Shown here: positions 1 through 8,364 of the stretch, piece after piece
How positions within the stretch are numbered: the stretch's first letter is position 1
Layout: every line of letters begins with the position of its first letter
From: Gemmatimonadota bacterium
GTDB lineage: Bacteria > Gemmatimonadota > Gemmatimonadetes > Longimicrobiales > Gaopeijiaceae
DNA: 33,324 bases
NCBI GenBank assembly: GCA_022826025.1
Contig: JAJDVR010000115.1
Span: forward strand, 1-33,324
Direction of reading: 5' to 3'
Notes under the pieces: model-generated
The model's input: the letters and a program-made list of their open reading frames with translations, nothing else
What the model was told of the DNA's origin: nothing
The model's database searches: none
Position numbers and translations under genes: made by a program

Positions 1-306
1 AACGCGGGCTGGGCATGCAACGAACTGGGGGCGCACTACGTCGAAGGCCGGATTGTCGAGCCGGACGCGGAACTGGCGATGGGCTACTTCGCGCGGGCGT
101 GCGAGGCGCAGTTCCAGGCCGGCTGCGTGAACCTGCTCGATCCGTCGGTGGTGAGCCGCGCGCCGCCTCGCCCGCTGGATCTCAGGCTGCTGCTGCGGCA
201 GGGAGGCCTGAACCTGATCGATTTGCCGGAGCGGGAGCTCTACGAGCGCGCCTGCCGCCATGATTGGCAGTTTGCGTGCGAGCGGCTGGGGAGGGAGGCA
301 CAATGA
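1..306 (+). CDS. Sel1-repeat protein, C-terminal part (5' end outside window)
   Basis: The frame is open from the first base and ends in TGA at 304-306, so only the last 101 residues are present. The visible part starts inside an alpha-helical repeat of the Sel1/TPR type: an A-C-x-x-L-G-x-x-Y-x-x-G stretch is followed by a second helix with A-x-x-x-F-x-x-A-C and then A-G-C-V-N-L, spaced as in Sel1-like repeats. The regularly placed Cys residues resemble the Cys-rich Sel1 subfamily. Such repeats normally mediate protein-protein contacts, and no catalytic function can be read here. The next gene starts 19 bases downstream on the same strand, so the two are probably co-transcribed. What precedes the repeats is unknown. 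Confidence 0.7.
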   Translation, partial: NAGWACNELGAHYVEGRIVEPDAELAMGYFARACEAQFQAGCVNLLDPSVVSRAPPRPLDLRLLLRQGGLNLIDLPERELYERACRHDWQFACERLGREAQ

Positions 307-325
307 GGTCCGGAGTCGAGGTCTG

Positions 326-1267
326 ATGAGACTCCTGGCGGTGTTCGCGGCGGCAGGGTTGATCTTCGCGGGCGTGTGGCTGGACTATCGGAACCAGATG
401 GCTCGGGCGGGATCCGGGCCACTGGATTCCGAGGGAATCGCTCCGGCTCCTGGCGAGTCCGCGGATCCCGCTCCCGAGCTTCCGGGCTACCGCGCCGATC
501 TCGGCCATCTCCCGGACGCACCGCTGCTGGGCTTCGTGGAGATACCGGCGGGGCCCTTCATCATGGGGAGCGATCCGGGCGTCGACACCCTCGCCTACGA
601 CGTCGAGCGCTGGAGTGCGAGCCAGCCGCTGGGCGTCGTCGATGTGCCGGCCTTCCTTATCGGCCGCGTCGAGGTGACGGTGGCCCAGTTCGCGGCCTTC
701 GTGGAAAGCGCCGGCCATGAGGTCGATCCGCAGGCTCTCGCCGGGCCGCCGCTCCATCCCGTGTCCTTCGTCTCCTGGCCCGATGCCCTGGCTTACTGCC
801 GCTGGCTGGAGGGGTTGATGCGCGAGTCCCCGGCGACGCCGCCGGAGCTACGGGCCTTGCTGGCCGAGGGTTGGCAGGTGACGCTTCCGAATGAAGCGCA
901 GTGGGAGAAGGCGGCGCGAGGTGGCGACGGGCGCATCTTCCCCTGGGGAAACGAGTTGCGGCGGGACCGGGCCAACTTCGCGACCGGAAGGCCCGCACCC
1001 GTGGGCGAACTGGCCTGCCCCGAGTGCCCCTACGGCCTGTCCGACATGAGCGGCAACGTCTGGGAGTGGACCCGCAGCCCCTGGCAGCCCTACCCCTACG
1101 ACGAGGCGGATGACCGGGAGGGGCTTGAAAGCGACGCGCTCTGGGTCATGCGCGGCGGGTCGTTCAGCGACCCGGTGCGCAACGTGCGGGCTGCGATCCG
1201 GGGTGCGGCCGGACCGGACGTGCGCCGCGAGTTCATCGGGTTCCGGGTGGCGATCACGCGGGATTGA
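326..1267 (+). CDS. Membrane-anchored SUMF1/FGE-like domain protein lacking the catalytic cysteines
   Basis: This is a 313-residue protein. Residues 1-20 form one hydrophobic segment after M-R, a signal anchor or signal peptide. A Pro/Gly-rich linker follows. From about residue 70 to the end it matches the formylglycine-generating-enzyme (SUMF1) fold, starting with V-E-I-P-A-G-P-F-x-M-G-S, then L-P-N-E-A-Q-W-E-K-A-A-R-G, then the hallmark D-M-S-G-N-V-W-E-W-T, then M-R-G-G-S-F and the closing G-F-R-V-A. True sulfatase-activating FGE carries two Cys shortly after the R-G-G-S motif. None is present there, so FGE activity is unlikely and no sulfatase gene is in view. Family members without these Cys include other nonheme iron enzymes and non-enzymatic binding proteins. 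ATG 326 was chosen because the hydrophobic segment begins there, with GAGGT just upstream. The substrate is unknown. Confidence 0.85.
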   Translation: MRLLAVFAAAGLIFAGVWLDYRNQMARAGSGPLDSEGIAPAPGESADPAPELPGYRADLGHLPDAPLLGFVEIPAGPFIMGSDPGVDTLAYDVERWSASQPLGVVDVPAFLIGRVEVTVAQFAAFVESAGHEVDPQALAGPPLHPVSFVSWPDALAYCRWLEGLMRESPATPPELRALLAEGWQVTLPNEAQWEKAARGGDGRIFPWGNELRRDRANFATGRPAPVGELACPECPYGLSDMSGNVWEWTRSPWQPYPYDEADDREGLESDALWVMRGGSFSDPVRNVRAAIRGAAGPDVRREFIGFRVAITRD

Positions 1268-1293
1268 GGACCCGGGGCGGCCTGTCAGGGTAG

Positions 1294-1512
1294 CGTGGCC
1301 CTTCGGCGCGCCGATTCGGACATGATCGGTATGTGCAACGACGGAGCGCGATCCTGCTGGTACGCTCGGTTGTGACGCGCATGGAACGCAACGTGATCAT
1401 CAACGCCGACCATCCCGAGTTCCCGCAGCTCCGGGCCGGTCCCGAGATACCGGTTCGGTGGGATGAGCGGCTGTTCGGTTGGACGCTATCCCCTCACAGG
1501 TTCAGCCAGTAG
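1294..1512 (+). pseudogene. 3' remnant of a RES-domain (NAD-degrading toxin family) gene
   Basis: A frame open from 1294 to a TAG at 1510-1512 encodes a peptide resembling the C-terminal third of RES-domain proteins. Visible elements, in order, are R-R-S-A-I-L-L-V, a Ser-Val-Val step, then R-N-V-I-I-N-A-D-H-P-E-F, and finally P-V-R-W-D-E-R-L-F. These match the family pattern R-S-x-V-L-x-V-P-S, N-x-L-x-N-P-x-H-P-x-F, P-F/V-x-x-D-x-R-L. Intact RES proteins are roughly 150-230 residues and need Arg and Glu residues from the N-terminal half. That half is absent because the frame has a TAG at 1291-1293 and upstream DNA belongs to the SUMF1-like gene. No Xre-type antitoxin partner is seen. The end overlaps the convergent DUF5916 stop by 19 bases. 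I read this as a decayed toxin fragment, not a working gene. Confidence 0.65.
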
Positions 1513-4313
1513 TTCACCTTGATCAGGAAGATGTTGTCCGGGCGGATGCGCACCAGCTCGCCGGCGTCGTAGCGGAAGTCGAAGTCGCCGATGCGGTCGG
1601 ACGCGAGCGGGTCCCAGGCATCCCGCAGCGCGCGGTGGTAGCGGCGCTGCTGCCACACCAGGAACAGCGTCGAACCGGGGCTCCACTCCCAGCGCAGGAC
1701 GGCGTTGCCGCGCAGGCTGCGCACGTTGAAGTCCCGGTCGTGGATGGTGATTTCAGGAGCCGCGCCGGCCCCGTCGGGATCGATCAGGAAGCCGCCGCTC
1801 TCCAGCCGGTACATCGTGCCGGTGTCTTCGCCGTAACGGAGAAAGTCGAAGGTCCCCGGCGTCCGGAATTCCTTCAGGCCCCCGTAGTCGCCGCTGGAGA
1901 TGAGCGGCTGGGCGTAGACCTGCAGGGTCAGCGTGGGCGAGAAGGTGACGTTCAGCCGGGTGTCCAGCGATAGCGTGGTCTGGTCGATGGGGGCGAAGAT
2001 GTAGCGATGGCCGAAGGTGGCGGTGGCCAGCGGGTCGCTGCGCGACGTGACGTACTGCGCCTCGGCATAGCTGCGCGTGAGCCTGGGGCCCAGATGCAGC
2101 TCCAGCTTCTCGCCCGACTTGTAGGTGACGTTCAGCGATCCCGTGTGGCTCCACGATCCGGCTTCGTCGAAGGCCCAGTTGTAGCTGGCCCGGCCGCTCA
2201 CGGGCTGCCGCGAATCGGAAGAGAGGTTTGCGTTGCCCGCGTAGTACTGGGGATCGCGGGCGAGCGGGCCGCCGCGGGTGAGGCGGTCGTTGTCGGTGGG
2301 GGCCCGGACGACCCCGCGCACCGAGCCGCCCCAGTAGTTCAGCCACTGCCAGTTCAGGTTGACGTTGAACTCCGAATGCAGGCGGTCGCCCGCCGTGTTC
2401 CACTTTCCGTCCGGGCCGCCGGAAACCGACCAGTTGCGCAGCCAGGTCCCCGGGCGCGGCTGGCGCCAGGTGAGGTGGGTATCGAGCATGATCCGGTCGG
2501 CTTCGGTCTGGAAGCCGATGTCGTTGACCTCGTAGCCGGGGCCGATGCTCGCCATCGCAATGCGCGCCGTGAACGACCCCGACTGCTTGTTGACGTCGAA
2601 CATGGCGTAATGGCCGCCCAGCGAGGTGGCGTCGGGGTCCAGCACGCGGTTATCGTCGGGGCGCTGGAAGTACCGGGCCGAGGCATGCTGTGTGCGCAGG
2701 ATGGCCGCCTCGCTGCCGGAGACGAGGCTGCGGGAGAAGGCGCCGTTGATGCGCCACGAGCGGTCGTCCCACTCGTGGATGAAGTCCACCCCGGCAACGT
2801 ACGCGGAGGAGTGCAGGCGGTCGCCCAGGATGCTGCCCGAGAGGTTGCGGTTGACGGCGGTGGCCATGGCGCCCAGCTGGGTGAGGCCCTCCCGCAGGTC
2901 GCGCCGCAGCCTTCCCGCCAGGTAGTTGGTAGCGGGTTCGAGCTCGGCTTCGCCCCGGATACCGCCGGCGTCCACGTAGGGGGCCATTTCGCGCCCGGTC
3001 ACGGCCTCCAGCAGCCCCACCGACCAGCCGTCCCCCACCTTTCCGGTGATCTTGGCGGCCCCGACGATGGTGGTCGCGGTGGGTGCGTCCGAGAAGACGG
3101 CGTCCGACGCCATCGGCCCCTGTGGCCGTCGGCCGACGCGCCGCGAGTACATGACCGTCGGGGGACGCCCGGTGCTGCCCCCCGGTCCGCCGCGCGCGAA
3201 CTGGAAGATCTCCCCGCCCTCCACGAAGAAGGGGCGCCGCTCGTCGAAGCGCGTCTCGAACGCGGTGAGGTTGATCACCGCCGGGTCCACCTCGACCTGG
3301 CCGAAGTCGGGGTTGACGGTAGCGTCGAGGGTGAGGTTCGAGCCGAGCCGGTACTTGAGGTCGGCGCCCGCCCGTCCGAAGTAATCGGAGCCCGAGCGGA
3401 ACGGGTTGTCGAACGAGACGTCGGCCGGCGCCGTCCGGCGAATGTACTCGGCGCTCAGCCCGGCGTAGGGCAGGATCTCCAGCCTGCGCCCGGAAGCGAC
3501 GCCTTCGATTCCGGCGAGGTGCCCGAATCGCGCCACGCCGCCGGGTTCCAGCTTGGGCGTGAAGGAGAAGACGGCGCGCTCCTGGTTGCGATTGATGGTG
3601 CGCTCGATCTGGAGCCCCCAAACCTGGTCCGTGTCGGTGCTGAAGCGCAGCTGGCTGAAGGGGATGCGCATCTCCACGAACCAGCCCTCGTCCGTAACCG
3701 AGGTGGCGACGTCCCAGACCGGGTCCCAGGAACCGTCCCCCCGGCCGTCACCTCTGCCTCCCCCGAAGATGCCGGAGCCGCCGCTCAGGACTTCGTCGCG
3801 CTTCATCCCCGAGGGGTTGGTGGAGAAGCGATACGCGGTGCGGTGATCGTGGTAGCTGTCCACGGTCACCGTGAAGAAGTCCGAATCGGGCACCCCCGCG
3901 TCCCGGCGGGCGAGCCGGGTGGTGACCGGCGCCGAGTCCAGCAGCCGCGCGCCCACATAGAGCGCGTCGTCGTCGTACAGGAATCGGACCTCGGTGCGCT
4001 CGCTGACCGGGAAGCCCTCGTCCGGGTCCATCTGGGTGAACTCGGTCACCGGCACGGCATCGGCCCAGGGCGCCTCCTCCAGCCGGCCATCGATCCGGAT
4101 GTCGGTGGGCGTTCGGAGTGCGCGTGCCTCCGGTGCCTCGGCGTGGGGCACCAGGGCAAGCGCCGGGACACCGCCGTCATCGTTCTGCTGGGCGGCGAGA
4201 AACACGGGGGCGGGGGGGAATGTGGCGCAGGCGGCCAGCAGGAGGGCCGCCAACGACCCGGACGGGCGCACGGCACCCCGCGCGCCGAGACCCGTCCGGC
4301 CCGAACGGTTCAC
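1494..4313 (-). CDS. CBM9-like/DUF5916 outer-membrane protein (paralog 1)
   Basis: This is a 939-residue protein starting at GTG 4313, which overlaps the upstream stop codon (GTGA). An alternative GTG at 4271 gives a more compact signal sequence. A hydrophobic segment with L-L-L-A-A-C (about residues 21-41) precedes an A-Q-Q step. It could be a signal peptidase I site or a lipobox, and the barrel makes the former likelier. A CBM9-like beta-sandwich follows (about 66-285: I-D-G-x-L-E-E-A-P-W, then F-L-Y-D-D-D-A-L-Y-V-G-A-R, then W-F-V-E-M-R-I-P-F-S-Q-L-R-F). The rest is the DUF5916 beta-barrel, with N-P-D-F-G-Q-V-E-V-D, F-E-T-R-F-x-E-R-R-P-F-F-V-E-G and a terminal aromatic/Leu strand N-Y-W-L-N-L typical of outer-membrane proteins. 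A Gly/Arg/Asp-rich loop sits after V-L-S-G-G. The ligand is unknown. It is translationally coupled to the membrane protein upstream. Confidence 0.85.
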   Translation of the reverse strand: MNRSGRTGLGARGAVRPSGSLAALLLAACATFPPAPVFLAAQQNDDGGVPALALVPHAEAPEARALRTPTDIRIDGRLEEAPWADAVPVTEFTQMDPDEGFPVSERTEVRFLYDDDALYVGARLLDSAPVTTRLARRDAGVPDSDFFTVTVDSYHDHRTAYRFSTNPSGMKRDEVLSGGSGIFGGGRGDGRGDGSWDPVWDVATSVTDEGWFVEMRIPFSQLRFSTDTDQVWGLQIERTINRNQERAVFSFTPKLEPGGVARFGHLAGIEGVASGRRLEILPYAGLSAEYIRRTAPADVSFDNPFRSGSDYFGRAGADLKYRLGSNLTLDATVNPDFGQVEVDPAVINLTAFETRFDERRPFFVEGGEIFQFARGGPGGSTGRPPTVMYSRRVGRRPQGPMASDAVFSDAPTATTIVGAAKITGKVGDGWSVGLLEAVTGREMAPYVDAGGIRGEAELEPATNYLAGRLRRDLREGLTQLGAMATAVNRNLSGSILGDRLHSSAYVAGVDFIHEWDDRSWRINGAFSRSLVSGSEAAILRTQHASARYFQRPDDNRVLDPDATSLGGHYAMFDVNKQSGSFTARIAMASIGPGYEVNDIGFQTEADRIMLDTHLTWRQPRPGTWLRNWSVSGGPDGKWNTAGDRLHSEFNVNLNWQWLNYWGGSVRGVVRAPTDNDRLTRGGPLARDPQYYAGNANLSSDSRQPVSGRASYNWAFDEAGSWSHTGSLNVTYKSGEKLELHLGPRLTRSYAEAQYVTSRSDPLATATFGHRYIFAPIDQTTLSLDTRLNVTFSPTLTLQVYAQPLISSGDYGGLKEFRTPGTFDFLRYGEDTGTMYRLESGGFLIDPDGAGAAPEITIHDRDFNVRSLRGNAVLRWEWSPGSTLFLVWQQRRYHRALRDAWDPLASDRIGDFDFRYDAGELVRIRPDNIFLIKVNYWLNL

Positions 4314-5908
4314 CACCTGTGCGGACGCCTCGGCCTCGCTGGACGCCGCACCTTCACTTGACGTCCCGACGGGGAGGGAGTCTCGATGCCGGCGAGCTCC
4401 ACGTCGTCCAGATAGCGCACCGTATCGGGGGCGGACACGGACTTGCGCAGCTCGCGGTCGAAGTTGGCCCGGGCGCGCGCCGACTCCTCCTCCGGGGTGT
4501 CCGCGCTCGAGTAGACCACCCGTCCGACCGAACGCTTGTCCAGACGGAGCGCGGACCGCACCTCCTCTCCTCCGAGGAGAGCCGATCGAATCGAGGGGAA
4601 GCGGTAGACGATCTGGCCGGATTCGGCGGGCTCCACCTCGGCGTCGAACTCGGCCGACATCCTCTGGAGCTGCTTGCGCACGTCGGCCGCGCCGATGTCC
4701 GGGTTGACGAGCGCGATGCGCACATCGTCCGTGGCGCGCTCCGCCGAGAGCGGGGCTGCGCTCCCGAGGCTCTGCCGGAAGACCATGCCGAGAAGCACCT
4801 TGCGCACGTTGCGCAGGCGGCGGCGGGCGTTCTCGGCCCTGTGGCCGACCCACCTCACCAGCGGCACCGAGAAGAAGAGTGTGCTGAAGATCGCGGGAAC
4901 CCAGATCAGGCCGATCTCGGCCCCCAGTCCCCCCAGACCCAGCGGGGGGAAGATCAGCACCGGGGCGAAGAGCGCCGCCAGCAGGTTGAACCCGTTCAGA
5001 GAACCGATGAGCACGTTGGTTCCGGTCTTGTTGCCGGTGAACTCGGCCGCCTTCTCCAGGCGCTGCCACGCCGGGGCGGGTTGGCGCGCCTTCACGCGTC
5101 CGTGCGCGCTCACCAGAAGGTCGGCGAAGCTGTAGACCAGTTCGCCTTCCCGGGAGACGTGCACGTCGCCGCCGTAGGCGCCCATCAGCCGCCCCATCTC
5201 CTCCTCCGCCTCCGGGACCGTCAGCCCGTTGTGGCGTACGAGTTCGGGCACGGTCAGGGTGCCCTTGCGGGCCCGGATGAGACGGATGACGCTGCGGTCG
5301 CGGTCGCGAAGGGTCGCGCGTGGCCGATCGGGCCCGAAGACGAAGGCGAACACCTTCTTGTAGAAGGGCACCTTCCTGCCGCTCCGGCGCTCGAAGCGGT
5401 TGCCGTAGTACGGCTGGCCCAGGCGCCAGTCCGGGGTCCAGAGCCAGAACAGGAGGGGGAAGTTGAAGCCGCCGCCGCGGTGCCGTCCGCCGCCGAGGAT
5501 GGAGCCGCCGTTGCGATCGCTTCCGCGCGATGCCGCGATCAGGGCCGCGATAAGCAGGGTCACGAAGACGACGAAATAGACCACCAGCATGACCACGATC
5601 CAGATCTTGAAGGCGGTCTTGAGCACGCGTGCCGCTGCGGCGCGGAAGCGCATCCAGAAGGGCGTGTGGTCGCGGCGCAGCAGGCGGCGCTGGAAGGCGT
5701 ACACGATGTCGCCCTGTTCGCCGACTTCGACGTGTCCCTGGTAGGTCTCCAGCAGCTTCCTGAGGCCGGACTCGGCGTCCGCCTGCGCGAGTCCGGTGGC
5801 GGCCATGACGTCGCCGAGGGTGGCGCGCCCCCCGAGGCCGCGGAGGGCGCGGCGAAGTGGATCGGCGATCGGGGTATCGAGACCGGTGGCCGGAAGTGCG
5901 GTCGCCAT
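4310..5908 (-). CDS. Membrane protein with three winged-helix-like modules, function unknown
   Basis: This is a 532-residue protein and I do not recognise a named family. It has three short modules of similar design, each a predicted helix-turn-helix stretch followed by a hairpin ending E/S-x-G-x-I/L-V-Y-x-F: residues about 20-72 (ends D-I-V-Y-A-F), 203-262 (E-L-V-Y-S-F) and 385-437 (Q-I-V-Y-R-F). Between the first and second is a long hydrophobic segment at about 101-126, then a Gly-rich and aromatic stretch. Between the second and third are hydrophobic segments at about 305-350. The N-terminus has no signal peptide, so the modules are probably cytoplasmic. Start ATG 5908 was chosen because the first module begins soon after it; the frame continues upstream without domain-like sequence. 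The gene overlaps the DUF5916 gene by 4 bases, so the two are probably one operon. A sensory or regulatory role is possible but unproven. Confidence 0.7.
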   Translation of the reverse strand: MATALPATGLDTPIADPLRRALRGLGGRATLGDVMAATGLAQADAESGLRKLLETYQGHVEVGEQGDIVYAFQRRLLRRDHTPFWMRFRAAAARVLKTAFKIWIVVMLVVYFVVFVTLLIAALIAASRGSDRNGGSILGGGRHRGGGFNFPLLFWLWTPDWRLGQPYYGNRFERRSGRKVPFYKKVFAFVFGPDRPRATLRDRDRSVIRLIRARKGTLTVPELVRHNGLTVPEAEEEMGRLMGAYGGDVHVSREGELVYSFADLLVSAHGRVKARQPAPAWQRLEKAAEFTGNKTGTNVLIGSLNGFNLLAALFAPVLIFPPLGLGGLGAEIGLIWVPAIFSTLFFSVPLVRWVGHRAENARRRLRNVRKVLLGMVFRQSLGSAAPLSAERATDDVRIALVNPDIGAADVRKQLQRMSAEFDAEVEPAESGQIVYRFPSIRSALLGGEEVRSALRLDKRSVGRVVYSSADTPEEESARARANFDRELRKSVSAPDTVRYLDDVELAGIETPSPSGRQVKVRRPARPRRPHRW

Positions 5909-5964
5909 CGTGTCGCGTCCGGGGTTTCGGGGATCGTGGATCGCGGGACCAGCGCGCGCGATTC

Positions 5965-5992
5965 TTGTCAACGGGGCTACGTACTCTAATCT
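5965..5992 (+). promoter_or_regulatory. Candidate sigma70-type promoter for the HEAT-cyclophilin gene
   Basis: TTGTCA at 5965-5970 and TAATCT at 5987-5992 are separated by 16 bases, inside the 198-base divergent gap between 5908 and 6107. The stretch around the -10 is visibly richer in A/T than its surroundings. Transcription from here would leave a leader of about 108 bases. No experimental support exists, and promoter consensus in this lineage may differ from E. coli. Confidence 0.35.
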
Positions 5993-6106
5993 ATTCCGTG
6001 TTTCGCCACAGGCGAACGCCGCGCGGGGAAGCAGGGTACCCGACCGGGGCGGTGAGCCGGGCAACAGGCATGACGGGAACGTAAAGGCGAGGAAGGGTTG
6101 GACGGG

Positions 6107-8260
6107 ATGCTCGATAAACTGCTGTTCATCGTGTCGGCGCGGCGCTCAGGTCGCGGAAGACTCCTGACCTGCGCGGTCACCCTGGGTAGCGGTCTGGTCG
6201 CGGGGTGCGGCGGGGAGGAAGCGGAGGAGGTCCGGCTGCTCCCCGGGAGCGAGGAGATCCTTCACCGCGTCCTCGAGGCCGAGGACTCCCGCTCACGCGA
6301 CGACGCCGCGCACTTCACGTTCCTCGAGGGCATCTCCTGGCCCGACCCGGAGGTGCAGAGGATCGCCGTGCGCGCGCTGGGGCGCCAGGAGAACCCTTCG
6401 GTTCTGGTGGACATCGATTCCATGCTGGAGAGTTCCTACGCCGATGTTCGGGCCGAGGCCGTCAACGCCATCGCACAGGCCGTTGCCGGCAGCGAGCCCC
6501 GCCGGGCGATGCTCACGCTGATGAACTACCTGCCCCACGAGAGCGATCCGGAGGTGCGCGGCGCGGTGCTCGAGGCGATGGGCCGGCTCTCGTACCGGAA
6601 TCCCGATGAGGTGGGGCAGGCCTACGACCTGCTGCTCCAGAACCTGGTATCGGGGCTGGCCGGAGGCGGCTCCGTCACCCTGAGGAGGCTGCCCCATCCC
6701 GTCATCCGCGGAGGTGCGCGCGCGCTGGAGAACCTGGTCCGCACTCAATCGCAGCTTGCCCCTGCCCCGCCCGTGTTGGAAGCACTCACGGAGTTGGCCG
6801 CCTACCGGGGGGTGGATGGAGAGGAAGGCGCGCAGGTGCGCCGGCTCGCCATGGCGGGACTGGTGAGTGCGGGAAGACCTACCGAAGACGTGATCGCGGC
6901 CGCGCTGGCCGACGAGGACGCGCAGGTGCGGCGCCTCGCCGTGCTCGCCATCGGAGAGGGTGCGCTCGATGAGGCGCGGGCTCCGCTCGCGCAGGCGCTC
7001 GCCGACACGAGTTATCTGGTGCGGGTGGAGGCCGTCAGAGCCCTGACCGAACGGGTGGACGGGAGCCAGGCCTGCGCGGAACTTGTGGCACTGATGCAGG
7101 ACCCCGGCGCGCACGTGGCCCTCGAGGCCATCGACCGCCTCGCCGGTTGTCCGCCGGAGACCGCTCTGGCGCCTCTCGATGCACTGGTCCTGCGGGCCGA
7201 TTCCGTTTCGGCCGGGGACTGGCACCGGGCGGCGCACGGCCTGGTGGCGCTGGCCGCGGTTTCTTTCTTCACCGCCCGCGGCCGGCTGCCCGCATTCTCC
7301 GCTCATCCGGTCTGGCAGATGCGCATGTACGCCGCGCGCGCCGCGGCCCGCCTGGAACTCCTGCCCGAGCTCCTGGCGCTGGCGGGTGACGAACACTGGA
7401 ATGTGCGTGAGGCGGCCATCGCCGGGCTCACGCCGCTGGTGGGCCACGACGCCGACTCGGTCTACCTCGACGCCCTGGGCGCGGACGATCCGCAGCTGGT
7501 GCTGACGGCGGCCCGATCGCTGGCCGGAAGCCCGCATCCGGATGTGCTGCCGGCCGCCTTCGATGCGCTCGAGCGCATGAGTGCCGATCGCAGGGAGACT
7601 CACCGGGACGTACGCCTGGAACTCCTGCAGAGGATACGGGAGCTGGGTTCTCTGGAGGACCTCGATCGCGTGCAGCCCTACATGGAGGACTACGATCCGG
7701 TCGTTGCCCGGGTCGCCGAATTCCTCCGCAACGACTGGACCGGAAGCGACCTTCGCTGGGCTCGTCCGTCGCCCCCGGAGCGGGCACCGATGCCCACCTT
7801 CGAGGAGATGCGCGAGATGGCGGCTTCCCGGGCCGTGATCCGCATGGCCGGGGGCGGCGAGATCGTCCTCGAGCTGCTCCCGTTCGAGTCACCCGCCAAC
7901 ACGGCGCGCTTCGTCCGCCTGGCGCGCGAAGGATACTTCGACGGGCTCACCTTCCACCGGGTGGTTCCCAACTTCGTCATCCAGGGGGGCAGCCCGGGCG
8001 CGAACGAGTACCACGGGGACGGGCCCTACACCCGCGACGAGCTGACATTGCGCTCGCACGTGCGCGGAACCGTCGGCATCTCGACCCGGGGGCGCGACAC
8101 CGGCGACGGCCAGATCTTCGTGAACCTGGTGGACAACCCCCGCCTCGACCACAACTACACCATCATCGCCAGGGTGCTGGAAGGCATGGAGGTGGTCGAC
8201 GCCGTGCTGGAGGGCGCCGTCATGGAACAGGTCGCCGTCGTGGAACCGGCTCCCGAGTAG
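6107..8260 (+). CDS. HEAT-repeat lipoprotein with C-terminal cyclophilin-type peptidyl-prolyl isomerase
   Basis: This is a 717-residue protein. ATG 6107 is preferred over an in-frame TTG at 6098 because the purine-rich AGGAAGGG (6090-6097) is at proper spacing only for the ATG. The N-terminus is basic and hydrophobic and ends in a lipobox, L-V-A-G-C (30-34), which implies a lipoprotein. Residues about 40-545 are repeating helical pairs of HEAT/PBS type (recurring D-x-x-V-R-x-x-A-V/L-x-A-L/I-x). Residues about 574-712 are a cyclophilin domain with G-x-I-V-L-E-L-L-P-x-x-S-P-x-x-T-x-x-F, the catalytic F-H-R (616-618) with V-I-Q-G-G, then G-D-G-Q-I-F-V-N and L-D-H-x-Y-T-I-I-A-R-V. The position of Trp121 in human CypA is not Trp, as in many bacterial forms. 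Likely role: extracytoplasmic protein folding, with the HEAT array binding a client or partner. Confidence 0.9.
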   Translation: MLDKLLFIVSARRSGRGRLLTCAVTLGSGLVAGCGGEEAEEVRLLPGSEEILHRVLEAEDSRSRDDAAHFTFLEGISWPDPEVQRIAVRALGRQENPSVLVDIDSMLESSYADVRAEAVNAIAQAVAGSEPRRAMLTLMNYLPHESDPEVRGAVLEAMGRLSYRNPDEVGQAYDLLLQNLVSGLAGGGSVTLRRLPHPVIRGGARALENLVRTQSQLAPAPPVLEALTELAAYRGVDGEEGAQVRRLAMAGLVSAGRPTEDVIAAALADEDAQVRRLAVLAIGEGALDEARAPLAQALADTSYLVRVEAVRALTERVDGSQACAELVALMQDPGAHVALEAIDRLAGCPPETALAPLDALVLRADSVSAGDWHRAAHGLVALAAVSFFTARGRLPAFSAHPVWQMRMYAARAAARLELLPELLALAGDEHWNVREAAIAGLTPLVGHDADSVYLDALGADDPQLVLTAARSLAGSPHPDVLPAAFDALERMSADRRETHRDVRLELLQRIRELGSLEDLDRVQPYMEDYDPVVARVAEFLRNDWTGSDLRWARPSPPERAPMPTFEEMREMAASRAVIRMAGGGEIVLELLPFESPANTARFVRLAREGYFDGLTFHRVVPNFVIQGGSPGANEYHGDGPYTRDELTLRSHVRGTVGISTRGRDTGDGQIFVNLVDNPRLDHNYTIIARVLEGMEVVDAVLEGAVMEQVAVVEPAPE

Positions 8261-8364
8261 ACGCTCACCGCCGAACAGGCTTTCATCCCCAACCGGCTCC
8301 GTCCTCCGCCCCGGATCGTCCATCGGCTGCAACCCAGTCCCCGCCCACCCGCGAGACCAGCCTC

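Noticed and set aside
2007-4361. 784-codon open frame on the plus strand, antisense to the DUF5916 gene
   Set aside because: It has biased low-complexity translation without domain motifs and lies exactly opposite a well-supported gene; long antisense frames are common at this GC content.
5966-5971. TTGACA on the minus strand as a -35 box for the three-module membrane protein
   Set aside because: No -10-like hexamer lies 15-19 bases downstream; that stretch is all G/C.
6293-7603. 436-codon minus-strand frame opposite the HEAT-repeat region
   Set aside because: The translation is rich in Arg/Gln/His without family signatures, and the plus strand encodes clear HEAT repeats and a cyclophilin.
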